Positions 37,333 through 46,265 of a stretch of DNA of 64,000 nt are shown here, piece after piece. Numbering within the stretch: position 1 is the stretch's first letter; each line of letters begins with the position of its first letter. Source of the DNA: Sulfurisphaera javensis. Lineage in GTDB: Archaea > Thermoproteota > Thermoprotei_A > Sulfolobales > Sulfolobaceae. The position numbers and the translations under genes are program-made. The stretch covers positions 2,417,812 to 2,481,811 of the forward strand of contig NZ_AP031322.1 in the NCBI RefSeq assembly GCF_041154675.1, read 5' to 3'. The notes under the pieces are model-generated. The model saw only the letters and a program-made list of their open reading frames with translations. It had not been told where the DNA came from and did no database searches.

Positions 37333-37683
37333 CTAGCCATTTTGTTTCCTAATCCACGTCTTTCCTACTCTTATCCATTCCTTTCTTCTTTCTCTGTATA
37401 TTTCTAGCACATTATTCCAAAATTCTTCATCTTTTTCTAGCACTTTTCCTTCTTCAATTATTTGTAAAATGAATGGGTCTGAAGAGTTGAGTTTCTTTAG
37501 GAACACCCTTGTATTCATAAACACAGCGTTTACAATCAAACATGTTAACAACTTTAAGGTAAAGATTGTTATCAACTTTTTTAGGATCTACTGGTATGTT
37601 GTCATCTACATAAAGAACGTCGTAATCGCTACTTTCAGTGTAATCTCCTCTAGCCCTAGACCCAAAAAGAATTATTAACCTTT
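37333..37683 (-). pseudogene. Broken minimal nucleotidyltransferase (MNT) gene
   Basis: On the minus strand LIILFGSRARGDYTESSDYDVLYVDD (from about 37676) is the MNT signature GSRARG-x-SD-x-D. The frame then runs through KVDNNLYLKVVNMFDCKRC and is lost; another frame continues VFMNTRVFLKKLNSSDPFILQIIEEGKVLEKDEEFW to 37333. One frameshift near 37520 and a missing N-terminus break it. MNT proteins are usually paired with HEPN proteins as toxin-antitoxin modules; no HEPN partner remains nearby. Confidence 0.75.
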
Positions 37684-37753
37684 ATCTTCTTGTTATAAAA
37701 AACAAGAATTATCACTACAATACTTTCAGCACCAGAGAGGCATGAAATAGTAA

Positions 37754-37914
37754 TTACACTTTGCTTTCTGGTTTTTCTTCAGCATCCCAGTTTACTGGTT
37801 TTTGGAACAAAGATCTACCCCTTCTTTCTGTTAATTTCAGTCTTTACTTAACCTTGAGAGTTTAATTCTCCTATAAACTGTCCCTTAGGGAGCTAAAAAT
37901 ATCACTGTAAGCAT
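37754..37914 (-). pseudogene. cas2: Second cas2 remnant, heavily deleted
   Basis: On the minus strand, fragments of Cas2 appear in order across frames: MLTVIF (start), FIGELN, LK, then LKLTERRGRSLF, and finally AEEKPESKV and stop. The end matches [11 protein letters not shown] of the other broken cas2 (20737-21001). The YD region and most of the first helix are missing. At about 160 bp this is a relic only. Confidence 0.55.
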
Positions 37915-38228
37915 AAGAAAGCATGTATAAACACAATACAGATTTACGTTTTATGTGAAGCGAGGAAAAGGTTCTCTATTCATTCTGAGATTTTAACTTA
38001 GACAAAAAAGTGAGAACCGCGATAAGGACTGTGTTAATGAAAATGATTATGTCTGATTATAAATCCAGGTTTAAGTTAGCTGAAAGAGAAAACAATTTTT
38101 ATCCTCCTCCTACTTACTTTTTGCAAGTGTAATATGATGAGGAAAAGTGATATTATTACTGTTACTATATTAAAGATAATAACGTGAGAAAGAAAGATTT
38201 AAATACCGTTTCAAGAGATCAAAATAGT

Positions 38229-38310
38229 GGGGATGAAGGAGATGATGAAATCCCGGCTAAGCTGACATTGATGAATGGCGTGGCATCTGACCCAGATCCC
38301 CTTCATCCCC
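38229..38310 (+). ncRNA. C/D box sRNA with an 11-bp terminal stem
   Basis: Boxes in order: C ATGATGA (38242-38248), D' CTGA (38262-38265), C' TGATGA (38269-38274), D CTGA (38287-38290). The guides are AATCCCGGCTAAG (13 nt) and ATGGCGTGGCAT (12 nt), and the D'-C' spacer is 3 nt. This is the compact archaeal layout that directs 2'-O-methylation by fibrillarin, Nop5 and L7Ae. The ends GGGGATGAAGG (38229-38239) and CCTTCATCCCC (38300-38310) pair perfectly. A TATA-like TTTAAATA (38198-38205) is 24-31 nt upstream, which places the transcript start at the stem. The targets are unknown. Confidence 0.85.
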
Positions 38311-38372
38311 ATTTATATATTTTCATCTTAGTCTAAATAAACTTTTTCTTCACGTTGACTATGTCAATGTGT

Positions 38373-38480
38373 GGTCATGAAGGTATAAATGGGTCCTATA
38401 ACTTTCGTATACACTTATTGTTTAACATACGTTTTCGTCTTGTCTTTACGTCGAGATCAATAACGCCTTGAATTTATACC
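38373..38480 (+). repeat. MITE-like element 2, copy 2
   Basis: It begins CATGAAGGTATAAAT and ends GCCTTGAATTTATACC, matching the complement of 27406-27520 at both ends, with a diverged middle (AACTTTCGTATACAC versus GACTTCGTATATAC). It is followed by a degenerate element 1 end (GTGTGCCCAACGATTTTGTT, 38496 onward). Confidence 0.5.
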
Positions 38481-38572
38481 TAGAAGACTACTCTATTAGT
38501 GTGCCCAACGATTTTGTTGAGGGATAAGATAAACTATTGTTGCTATTTTATAATTCAATTTTCAAGATATAA

Positions 38573-38748
38573 GAGTGTGTCCAACAATTTTGTTTTTACA
38601 AAAATTATTTAATAAATATGGATTAGAGGAATTATTATAGTTTAATTTCTTCTATTTTTATAACCCAATTTTTTCTTCTTTTAAGCTTTATGAAGAGAAC
38701 ATAGTTTTTCAACTTTTTATCGCAATAATAAAATTGTTAGACACACTC
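38573..38748 (+). repeat. MITE-like element 1, most complete copy (about 176 bp)
   Basis: The ends GAGTGTGTCCAACAATTTTG and CAATTTTATTATTG-type complement (plus strand AAATTGTTAGACACACTC) form terminal inverted repeats of about 22 bp with one or two mismatches. No coding capacity. Related copies lie at 32790-32934 (reversed), 11367-11490 (truncated) and 41052-41152 (degenerate), and a lone end is at 36260. The size, inverted ends and copy number fit a miniature inverted-repeat element mobilised by a transposase elsewhere. Confidence 0.7.
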
Positions 38749-38870
38749 AGATATAAAGTAGCTACACTATAACGGAAATAAATAGGAGCTTGTAGATAAT
38801 AGTTGGAAAACAATTTCGTGACTTTGAATATTAACTTACATTACGTCATAAAAAGATGAAAATAACACAC

Positions 38871-39880
38871 TCATTTAGACACTCTCAACACTTCTTCATA
38901 GTATCTCTTTCCCTCTTTTAAGAAGTCAAAAATGTCTATTAAGACAGTCTTCTCCTCTCTTTTAACCGGTATTAACACTGATAATTCAATTCCCTCTTGT
39001 CTAGCTGATTTTATTCTCTGAATAACTGCTTCTAGGTCTATCAAAACTGGCAGAGGTTCCATAACAGCATAGATCTTTCTCGTGATGCTAGAGTACTTCT
39101 CTTTTAATTCCCATAGTTCATCACTTGGTAATTTCCCAATACTTGTTTTGGCATCATAAATTACGTTAGTAGAACTTACGTAAATATCTGGTCTTAATCC
39201 TTACGAACTTCCTCCTCAACATGTATATTAGCTGGGTCTATTTTCTCGTTTTCAATTAAATGCCTAATAGTAACAGCTTTTAACATTCTGTGAAGACCAC
39301 TTTCCTCACTGCCCGGGACATCTAGTTTGTTATAATTTCCTTTTACCCATTGTAAACTCTCATTTAACATATCCTCATATCTAATCCTAACATTTGCTAA
39401 ACCATCATAGAAGCTTTCAGTTATCATAAAACCAGAAATTAGATAAGTTAAAGTTTTTATTTCTGGTAAAGTAAGACTTTTTTCAACAATAGCTTTACTC
39501 TCTTGTTTAGTCTGAAACAATAATAATTGTTGATGGTTTTTATCCTATACGAATCTTGTAATTTTCATACAAACATTTTGGAATAACTAGTATAGTAAAC
39601 TCATCTCCTACAAAACTAGAAATACTAGCATTGAAAATGTTATCGAAATCTGTATCTTTTACATCACATAAGTCGTCGTTCAGCAATATTATTCCGCCTT
39701 TGCTTATAATATTAACTAGTTGAGTATAGTTTGCCTTAGAGATTAGAGTTGGATTAAATGAATATCCCTTCATTAATGAGAACCTAACTGCTATTGCTAA
39801 AAGAGATTCTTCAATACCACGTTGGTTTCTCAATATATTCTTTCCATTTGTTTTCGCTCAAAGAATCTTTACTTTGATAA
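38871..39880 (-). pseudogene. Frameshifted PD-(D/E)XK nuclease-like gene
   Basis: Reading the minus strand through frame changes gives one protein of about 330 residues. It starts near SKDSLSENKWKEYIEKPTWY, then IEESLLAIAVRFSLMKGYSF to KCLYENYKIRI, then HQQLLLFQTKQESKAIVEKSL to HVEEEVRK. It continues GLRPDIYVSSTNVIYDAKTSIGKLPSDELWELKEKY and ends YYEEVLRVSK. RPDI and YDAK form a PD-(D/E)XK core typical of restriction-like defence nucleases. Breaks are near 39815, 39545 and 39197; the last is explained by one G missing from a G run. Decay is likely, but sequencing error in homopolymers is possible. Confidence 0.65.
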
Positions 39881-40331
39881 TTACATCTTGACTACATAAT
39901 ACGTTACTATATTATTTTTACTCTATAAATTTTAAAGGAAAACAAGAATGTTGTAATTTAGTTATAGGCTTTTCTCATAAGTAACGTGAGTTACATAACA
40001 TATTGTTAAAATACAAAACATTATTTTATTAATTCCCCGTTTAAATCTTTAAGACGTTGTTATACGTGATAATTCTGCTTTAAACTGCATCTTATGTATT
40101 TACTAATCAGAATAACTTTTCATAGTATGTTATCAAGTTACTCTCCTTTTGAATATAGAAAATTACGAATTAAAGAATTCAATATGTGATCATATAATGA
40201 TAGTTACGACTTTCTTTTTTACTAACACTGATTTGAAAGAACATAGCAAGTGAAAATAAGAAACAAAATATATGGTTATTCCTAAAAGGACTTACTCCAA
40301 CAAGCAAAACCTATGTTCTAATAAAAGGAAA

Positions 40332-40470
40332 TTAGCCTTCAAGAGCTTTATTCCATGTAATTTAGCATATTAATAACATTAGGAATGTTTATCGCTAATA
40401 AAAGAGTTTACTGATTAGAACAACGTTATGAGCAGTACTGCTAGGAATACATTAAGCTATTGAAGGCTAA
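40332..40470. repeat. Inverted-repeat element upstream of trmO
   Basis: TTAGCCTTCAAGAGCT at 40332-40347 pairs with AGCTATTGAAGGCTAA at 40455-40470 with one mismatch, about 140 bp end to end, without coding capacity. It is probably a small non-autonomous element. Between 39881 and 40331 I see only AT-rich spacer. Confidence 0.45.
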
Positions 40471-40520
40471 ATAGCCCCTATTTATCATTTTATTATATCT
40501 CTCCTTCTTTTTATAATACG

Positions 40521-40949
40521 ATGAATGTTGATTTAAGGCAAATAGGGGTTGTAAGATCAGTTAATGAAAAGGGAGAAGGAATAGTAGAGGTCTTTTCAGA
40601 GTATGTTGAAGGCTTAGAAGGAATAGAGGATTTTTCTCACATAATTCTTATAGCCTGGTTGCATAGAGTGACTGAAGAGCAGAGAAAGACGTTGAAGGTT
40701 AAACCAATGAGAATTCAACATTTACCAGAAGTTGGAGTGTTTTGTACTCACTCTCCTCATAGACCAAATCCTATTGCACTAAGCATAGTAAGACTGGTCA
40801 AGAGAAAAGGCAATCTTTTGCACGTTCAAGATCTAGACCTCTTTGTAGAAACACCGATATTGGATATTAAACCAGTCTCTCTTTCATTTTGCCCTAAGGA
40901 TATTAAGGTACCAGAATGGGACAAGGAGTTGCAAAAATACAAAAAATGA
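40521..40949 (+). CDS. trmO: TrmO/TsaA-like tRNA methyltransferase (142 aa)
   Basis: TrmO-family enzymes methylate N6 of t6A37 in tRNA using SAM, through an eight-stranded beta barrel. The hallmark VGVFCTHSPHRPNPIALSIVRLVKRKG is at residues about 74-100, preceded by FSHIILIAWLHR and followed by VETPILDIKPV. The length is typical of the archaeal single-domain form. ATG 40521 follows a TATA-like TTTTTATAAT only about 15 nt upstream. It is a housekeeping gene separating the pseudogene region from the type III-D operon, and has no obvious link to defence. Confidence 0.88.
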   Translation: MNVDLRQIGVVRSVNEKGEGIVEVFSEYVEGLEGIEDFSHIILIAWLHRVTEEQRKTLKVKPMRIQHLPEVGVFCTHSPHRPNPIALSIVRLVKRKGNLLHVQDLDLFVETPILDIKPVSLSFCPKDIKVPEWDKELQKYKK

Positions 40950-41051
40950 GTTACACTCTGAATTTTTACACTTTATTAAGACTAATAGTAAGTAATTAAG
41001 AATTTTTCATGAAATGTTTCCGTAAGTGAATCTTAGGACTGTTATGAGCGA

Positions 41052-41152
41052 GAGAATGTCTAACACAAATAAGATAAACTTTTTCTATTTTCAAATCTTT
41101 ATTCACGTTATATGCTGAGAACATGTTTTCCAACTCTTAATTATCGGACGCA
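41052..41152 (-). repeat. Degenerate copy of MITE-like element 1
   Basis: AGAATGTCTAACACAAATAAG at one end and GAGAACATGTTTTCCAACTC, then TATCGGAC, at the other follow the order of the copy at 38573-38748, with many changes. Assigned by order of fragments only. Confidence 0.4.
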
Positions 41153-41202
41153 GTTATAAGTGACTCGAAATCCTTTTTAAAGTGTTTTTTACTAGCATTT
41201 AT

Positions 41203-41616
41203 GTGGAAATAATAAAAGGTCATTACAAGATAATCATTGATAACGATTTTCTTGTAGTGAGAAAAAGGGAGAGTTATACAAATATTTCTTACAAGATACC
41301 AATATCAGATACAGTAAGGATTTTCGGAAGAAGTTTGGAAGAGTTATTGCAACTCAATGACTCAGACTTTGACCAGGTGATAGGAAAAATTATTTATGAT
41401 CTTGAAGTTTACGAAGTTGAAATACTTGTTGGGAACTTGAAGATTGAAGCGTTTCCAAAAGAAGATAAATTTAGGATCATAAATCTTTCCACCTCTAAGT
41501 CAACTGAATTAACTCTGAGAGATGAAATTAAGGCAAGAGATAAAAATACATATCTTGCATTAGCAATTATGTGGATTATTGACCACGTAAAGGTTTCATT
41601 TCAAGAACTCTTTTAA
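41203..41616 (+). CDS. Uncharacterised protein convergent with the III-D operon (137 aa)
   Basis: No family recognised. Strands dominate the first half (VEIIKGHYKIIIDNDFLVVRKRES and ISYKIPISDTVRIFG), then helix and strand (VEILVGNLKIEAFPKEDKFRIINL) and a C-terminal helix LALAIMWIIDHVKVSFQEL. I propose GTG 41203 because a TATA-like TTTTTAAA (41173-41180) lies about 26 nt before it, giving a leaderless mRNA; the frame is open back to GTG 41182. Its 3' end overlaps the last gene of the type III-D operon by 21 bp on the opposite strand. Confidence 0.6.
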   Translation: MEIIKGHYKIIIDNDFLVVRKRESYTNISYKIPISDTVRIFGRSLEELLQLNDSDFDQVIGKIIYDLEVYEVEILVGNLKIEAFPKEDKFRIINLSTSKSTELTLRDEIKARDKNTYLALAIMWIIDHVKVSFQELF

Positions 41617-42165
41617 AGGATTAAACTCAGCTTTTTTCCCTATTTCAGCTTTAGCATAAACGCTTTCTTCCTCATCAAGCTTTATATATCCAATCCCTCT
41701 ACTTTTCCCTTGCCCTATGAAATAGCCAACGTCCCTAAGGAACAACAAGGTATTTTTCCAAAGTTCATGTTCTCCCCTAACAATTGCTTTTACTTCAACT
41801 TTGTCAGTATAAACAATTTCCTCATTGAAGAGTGATCTTTCAAGGCTAGTCTTTTTCTTCCTATCAATGCTAACGTGAGGCCTAGTATAAACTTTTGCAT
41901 TTTTTATCACACTATCGGAAAAAGTAACTAAACCAGCTTTTGATTTTCCTTCACTATCCATAAAGCCGTACAGTTCCTCCATGCTCTTTGTATTACTGCT
42001 TATCATTTCGCTAACTCTTCTGAACATTCCTTTCCATGATGTTGCTGGTATAATAAATGCTTCCCCATAGCTTAAAGCATATAGTGTGTTTTCTCCCTCA
42101 ACTTTTACTCCAATTCTAAAGCCATAGGGAGTTAAGAAATAAAGTCTAAATAGGTAAGTTGTCAT
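41596..42165 (-). CDS. Type III-D Cas7-like RAMP, last gene of operon (189 aa)
   Basis: The RAMP signature FIIPATSWKGMFRRVSEM is near residues 37-54 and the C-terminal glycine-rich loop DVGYFIGQGKSRGIGYIKL near 145-165. A basic middle segment (RPHVSIDRKKKTSLERSLFNEE) is typical of Csm3-like thumb regions. It is short for the family. It overlaps the csx10 gene upstream by 4 bp and ends the operon, overlapping the convergent 41203 gene. Its role is as a backbone or capping subunit of the crRNP. Confidence 0.8.
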   Translation of the reverse strand: MTTYLFRLYFLTPYGFRIGVKVEGENTLYALSYGEAFIIPATSWKGMFRRVSEMISSNTKSMEELYGFMDSEGKSKAGLVTFSDSVIKNAKVYTRPHVSIDRKKKTSLERSLFNEEIVYTDKVEVKAIVRGEHELWKNTLLFLRDVGYFIGQGKSRGIGYIKLDEEESVYAKAEIGKKAEFNPLKEFLK

Positions 42166-43085
42166 TCTCTCACCCTGTTTAATAAGTCAAACAAATCTTC
42201 AATCTTCAAGATGAAGTTTAATCCAGCTGGCCTTAAATCAACATTTATTTTCTCTACGTATATTAAGCTACCTTCTTTAAGCGTTTCAAAAACTGGTTTT
42301 TGCCCAGCATGAGTATTTAATGTAAACCAACCTGAGTACAAGGAAGTATCACCTATTGCTTGCTTCTTTCCCGCTATAATCTCTTTTCCAAAAAGTGATG
42401 TTACACAAGGGGAAAGGCAATAAGATAATCCTTTACCATCTGGGATTTCAATTTCTTTAACTTTTTCAATTACGATCGCTTTGTTACCTCTACTTCTTCC
42501 TCTTCCAACTCTTATTTCTTTTACAGTGTCTACAACTTCGCTAGGCTTAGCTATTGCCCACATTTCCCCAAGCTTTTTATATTCATAAGCAAACAACATT
42601 CCTCGTTCAGATGTCCCTATATTCTCTCCTTTTGAGACTGCAACATGTTGTAATATTACAGCCTCAGATCTATATGCTGTGTATTTATGATAATTGTCTT
42701 CTTTCCCAAGGTAGGTTATTAAGGCCCCAATTTTTGGTTTTAATTCTGGGTCATCAAGTTCCATAATGTCAATCATTTCTTTCCCTTTGTCTAACTCTTC
42801 ACTTTTCTCTTTCAAAATTCCACGCTTTTCAATGAACGTTGATGCTTTTCTCTTTTCTGCTGGTGAAAAGTAATGAGCTGGGGCAGTGTTTATTGGATAA
42901 GCTGGTGAAACGAAGAAAGATTCATCAATCTTCCCTGTTTGGTGATAATACTCTGCTAGAATAGCTCCTCTCAATGTTGTTGATGGGATATAGTCAGCGA
43001 CAGAGAAATAATAATTCTTTACTTTTCTCATTTGTGTAGTTGTATAACCATTTACTTTTAGTCTTAACAAGGCGTATGAACTCAC
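42162..43085 (-). CDS. csx10: Csx10, Cas5-family subunit of type III-D (307 aa)
   Basis: Csx10 is the Cas5-type subunit that defines III-D and holds the crRNA 5' handle. Motifs are DYIPSTTLRGAILAEYYHQTG near residues 31-51, a loop with SPAYPINTAPAHYFSPAEKRK, and the glycine/arginine-rich VGRGRSRGNKAIVIEKV near 193-210. The operon order fits Sulfolobales III-D modules. It overlaps the downstream cas7 by 4 bp; the upstream cas7 ends 4 bp before it. A related but shorter Cas5-like gene lies in the variant module at 19164-19919. Confidence 0.85.
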   Translation of the reverse strand: MSSYALLRLKVNGYTTTQMRKVKNYYFSVADYIPSTTLRGAILAEYYHQTGKIDESFFVSPAYPINTAPAHYFSPAEKRKASTFIEKRGILKEKSEELDKGKEMIDIMELDDPELKPKIGALITYLGKEDNYHKYTAYRSEAVILQHVAVSKGENIGTSERGMLFAYEYKKLGEMWAIAKPSEVVDTVKEIRVGRGRSRGNKAIVIEKVKEIEIPDGKGLSYCLSPCVTSLFGKEIIAGKKQAIGDTSLYSGWFTLNTHAGQKPVFETLKEGSLIYVEKINVDLRPAGLNFILKIEDLFDLLNRVRE

Positions 43086-43089
43086 GCTC

Positions 43090-43710
43090 TCACCACATGT
43101 AATCTTTTAATGAGTTAAATATTTCCCTCATCTCGTTATCACAATTATTAACTTTTTGACAAATATCTTCCACCTTCAGATCTATCAGGGAATTTCTTCC
43201 TAACCTCCAAAGTCTTAATGCTGATAAGGAGTAAAGTAGTAGTTTTAACATATGATTGTCGTCGCAACGGAAGTCTATTTCTATTTCAATTTCATTTTCT
43301 GGAGGGATTGTTTCTTGTGAGAATAATGCCCCTTCTTTTGCTTTTTGCGTTTTATCTTCAATAGATACTCTGGTAAGCACGTATTTGGGCAATTTTTCAA
43401 CATCTGTTACAACATTTATTGTAAAGCAACCAATATCCTTACTATCTGGATAACCAAAGAGTTTGCAAACGTCACATGGTTTTCCATTTGAATGCCGTTC
43501 CTTTATTTTATCTGGTCTAATTTCATAGCAAGACGAGTATTTGTTTTTCAAATCTGTCTCTTTTAAATAGAAGTTTATTGCAGTTCTCATTGCTCCTTTT
43601 ATTGAAGATGGTGGGATAACTAAATCGCTAATTGAAATGTCAGCCTTTCCTTCACTACCTCCGCCTATTGTTAATGAAGTGTAATTTTTAATCCAAACTT
43701 TGAACTTCAT
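43090..43710 (-). CDS. Type III-D Cas7-like RAMP (206 aa)
   Basis: LVIPPSSIKGAMRTAINFYL is near residues 31-50. An Asp-containing segment (GSEGKADISISD) is placed where Csm3-type subunits carry the target-RNA-cleaving Asp. A zinc-binding-like CDVCKLFGYPDSKDIG follows, and TRVSIEDKTQKAKEGALFSQE is the thumb. The C-terminal glycine-rich loop is reduced to LWRLGRNSLIDLKV. It overlaps the cas10 stop by 4 bp. Confidence 0.82.
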   Translation of the reverse strand: MKFKVWIKNYTSLTIGGGSEGKADISISDLVIPPSSIKGAMRTAINFYLKETDLKNKYSSCYEIRPDKIKERHSNGKPCDVCKLFGYPDSKDIGCFTINVVTDVEKLPKYVLTRVSIEDKTQKAKEGALFSQETIPPENEIEIEIDFRCDDNHMLKLLLYSLSALRLWRLGRNSLIDLKVEDICQKVNNCDNEMREIFNSLKDYMW

Positions 43711-46265
43711 GTTCCAACACCTAATCTAAACGTTTTTAACATGAAGAAGTAATCTAAAAGGGGTAATCTGTCTTTATAATACGCAGATGCTGAGGATAAA
43801 CTATCATTTTCACCATATTTTCTAAGCAGGAATGTTAGGAATTCCTTCTCTTTTGGATCTTCAACTCTAAACCTATATCTCAAAATGTAAGCTAAAGTTG
43901 ATAAAAACTCATTCTCTTGCAAAGCATATTGGACTATGTAATCAATGTAATGTAGTATTTCCCTAGTTTTCTTTTTGCCATCGTTCTTGTTATTGTATAG
44001 AGAAACTGGGAAAGAGAAGTCAATGTAACCAGTGATCTTTAGAATTTCCTCAACATCTTGTAATTTGTTTTTGACTAATAAGAAGTTTTTCTCTTCATCA
44101 ATAATTCTCCTTATTGCACCATCTGTAGCTAATGAAGATTCAAAAGTTAAACAAGAGATTGAAGATAACGGATTTGTTTTCAAAGCCTTTGCATCAATTT
44201 TTGCCTCTTCCATTAGCTCATCAACTGCCCTTATAGCAAATTGTACTGGATGATCTGGTTTAGTAACTAAAACTCCGACTTTGAAAGTAAAGCCAGTGTT
44301 TTCCTCAGCCCTCTTAAACATCTTTACTGCAAATGGTAAAGCAATAACTGCTGGAGCTAACATTAATATATCATCACCACCAATGTAGAGTACTCCAGCT
44401 AATATGCGAGAGGCCAAGTCATAGTATGGGTTTTCAAGTTTATTCAAGTTATTACCTTGGTTCGCAAGTTCAACAATTGTATCATAAAATGCTTTTTTAA
44501 CACCATAATCTAACCTAAAGCTTCTGTCAATGTAATCACTGAAAGTTATGCTATACTTAAATATTTCACCACCGTAATTTCCGTCAGCTTTTATAAATGC
44601 TACGTAAGTTGTGTCCTCAAGGTTTCTGTAACCGGCAATAAATTCCATAGCGTAATAAGTTTCATTCTCATAAAGCTTAGCTTTTTTCATAAAGTCTAGT
44701 GGTGTAATATCTATCTGACCAACTAGGTAAGTTGTGTTTGCCCTAGAGATAAATGCCCTTGATTTTGATAATTGTCTTACCTTATAACACCTATCACATA
44801 ACTCATCTTCAACATCTATATGACTTGCTGGTCTAATCCCACAGCTCGTGCAAACTCTATGAAGACCAAGTGAGTAAACTTTTTCATTTAAATCAACTAT
44901 ATACCTTTCGCGTGTTTGCTTCATAATTTCTTCGGAAACTTCTTTAAAGTTCTTTATGTAATTTTCATATACAAACTCAACTACGTAAGACTTTAATGAT
45001 ATGTCAAATTCCTTTCCTAAATCTTTGACAGCATCTTTAATATCATTTGGTGATAACTCACTCCTAACTACAATGTAAGAATGACCACCATAACCGCTTA
45101 ACAAAGCTTCAGCTGGTAATCTTGACTTATTGCCGGTCTTTTTGTAAAATTTCTGATCTAGTACAATGAAAGTTGCTACAGTTGTTAGGAAATCAACTAA
45201 TAAGCTTGCAAATGCCATATCCCTAAGTTGTGGAAAGCTTGAGATGAATTTTTGTATTCCGGGAAAATCAGTGTAAACTAGGTAACCAAGAGGCTTTCCA
45301 AGAGTAGGTTTTTGTAAACTTACGTTTGTTTTTTCCACTTTGAAAATATCATAAGGTGGTGTATCGCTTGGCGGGACTAGAACGCTAAGTAGATACTTAA
45401 AAAGTAAGATTGAAAGTTTCTCATAACCATCTTTTCCTAATTTTTCTTCAAGGCATTTTATCCCATCTTTAGCAGTCATTTTATAACATTCCTTTACGCT
45501 GGGATTGTATTTGTCAAGACCTTGGAATACAAGGTTTGATAATCTGTCTGTTGCTGAAGCTAATCTATCGGCATCAGCTAAAATGTTATCAAAATGGTGT
45601 TGTTCAACTAAACGCTTAACGTTTTTCAAATCTTCTTTTACGCAGTTATCATCGGGAAGGTTTTTCAAAACTTCATCTAATATCTCAGCTGATTGTTTAA
45701 CATGTTCAGTTGGGTCAAATAGTTTTCCAATATCGTGAAGTAATGCAGAAACTCTCAAGTAGTTTAAATCAACTGAGTAAGGCTGAGATAACCAAAGTAC
45801 TATAGATGTTAATTCTAAATGAGAAGCTAGAGATGTTATGTTAAACCCTGGCCTTGTGTCTGCTGGAGTGTAAAGTAAAGCTTCATAAATGTCTCTTAAA
45901 GATGAAATGTATTGGGTTATGCGTGAGAGTGACTTCCTATTTTCCTCTAATTTTTCCATTAATTCATCAATTTGTTTAAAGCTGTAATCTTCACAATGCC
46001 TAGTTACTACGTAAGTGAAGAAGTATTCGTAAGCTGTCGATAAGTATTTTCCTCCAATTGCTGGAGCGTGAGATAATAACATTGGTGCTTTAAATATGAA
46101 AGATAGAAGATCAGCATAAACGTCAATTCCTTTGTATTTACAAATTTCACAAGATAATTCAGCAAAGACTGTAAGTAACTGAACTACTTTATCTTTGAGA
46201 TTCTTCACGCTATTCTCATCAACAAACTTAACTTTTCCCTCTGGGATTAAGAGTTTACCCCTCAT
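43707..46265 (-). CDS. cas10: Cas10 large subunit of type III-D, HD and GGDD intact (852 aa)
   Basis: Cas10 makes cyclic oligoadenylate through its palm domain and cuts DNA through its HD domain when target RNA is bound. The HD motif LLHDIGKLFDP is at residues 175-185 (His177, Asp178). The zinc finger CTSCGIRPASHI, then CDRCYK, lies around 465-495. The palm active site YIGGDDILMLAP has G629-G630-D631-D632. The length fits III-D Cas10. The 52-codon gene upstream overlaps its first codons. This is the only Cas10 in the window able to feed Csx1, Crn1 and Csa3 with signal molecules. Confidence 0.93.
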   Translation of the reverse strand: MRGKLLIPEGKVKFVDENSVKNLKDKVVQLLTVFAELSCEICKYKGIDVYADLLSFIFKAPMLLSHAPAIGGKYLSTAYEYFFTYVVTRHCEDYSFKQIDELMEKLEENRKSLSRITQYISSLRDIYEALLYTPADTRPGFNITSLASHLELTSIVLWLSQPYSVDLNYLRVSALLHDIGKLFDPTEHVKQSAEILDEVLKNLPDDNCVKEDLKNVKRLVEQHHFDNILADADRLASATDRLSNLVFQGLDKYNPSVKECYKMTAKDGIKCLEEKLGKDGYEKLSILLFKYLLSVLVPPSDTPPYDIFKVEKTNVSLQKPTLGKPLGYLVYTDFPGIQKFISSFPQLRDMAFASLLVDFLTTVATFIVLDQKFYKKTGNKSRLPAEALLSGYGGHSYIVVRSELSPNDIKDAVKDLGKEFDISLKSYVVEFVYENYIKNFKEVSEEIMKQTRERYIVDLNEKVYSLGLHRVCTSCGIRPASHIDVEDELCDRCYKVRQLSKSRAFISRANTTYLVGQIDITPLDFMKKAKLYENETYYAMEFIAGYRNLEDTTYVAFIKADGNYGGEIFKYSITFSDYIDRSFRLDYGVKKAFYDTIVELANQGNNLNKLENPYYDLASRILAGVLYIGGDDILMLAPAVIALPFAVKMFKRAEENTGFTFKVGVLVTKPDHPVQFAIRAVDELMEEAKIDAKALKTNPLSSISCLTFESSLATDGAIRRIIDEEKNFLLVKNKLQDVEEILKITGYIDFSFPVSLYNNKNDGKKKTREILHYIDYIVQYALQENEFLSTLAYILRYRFRVEDPKEKEFLTFLLRKYGENDSLSSASAYYKDRLPLLDYFFMLKTFRLGVGT

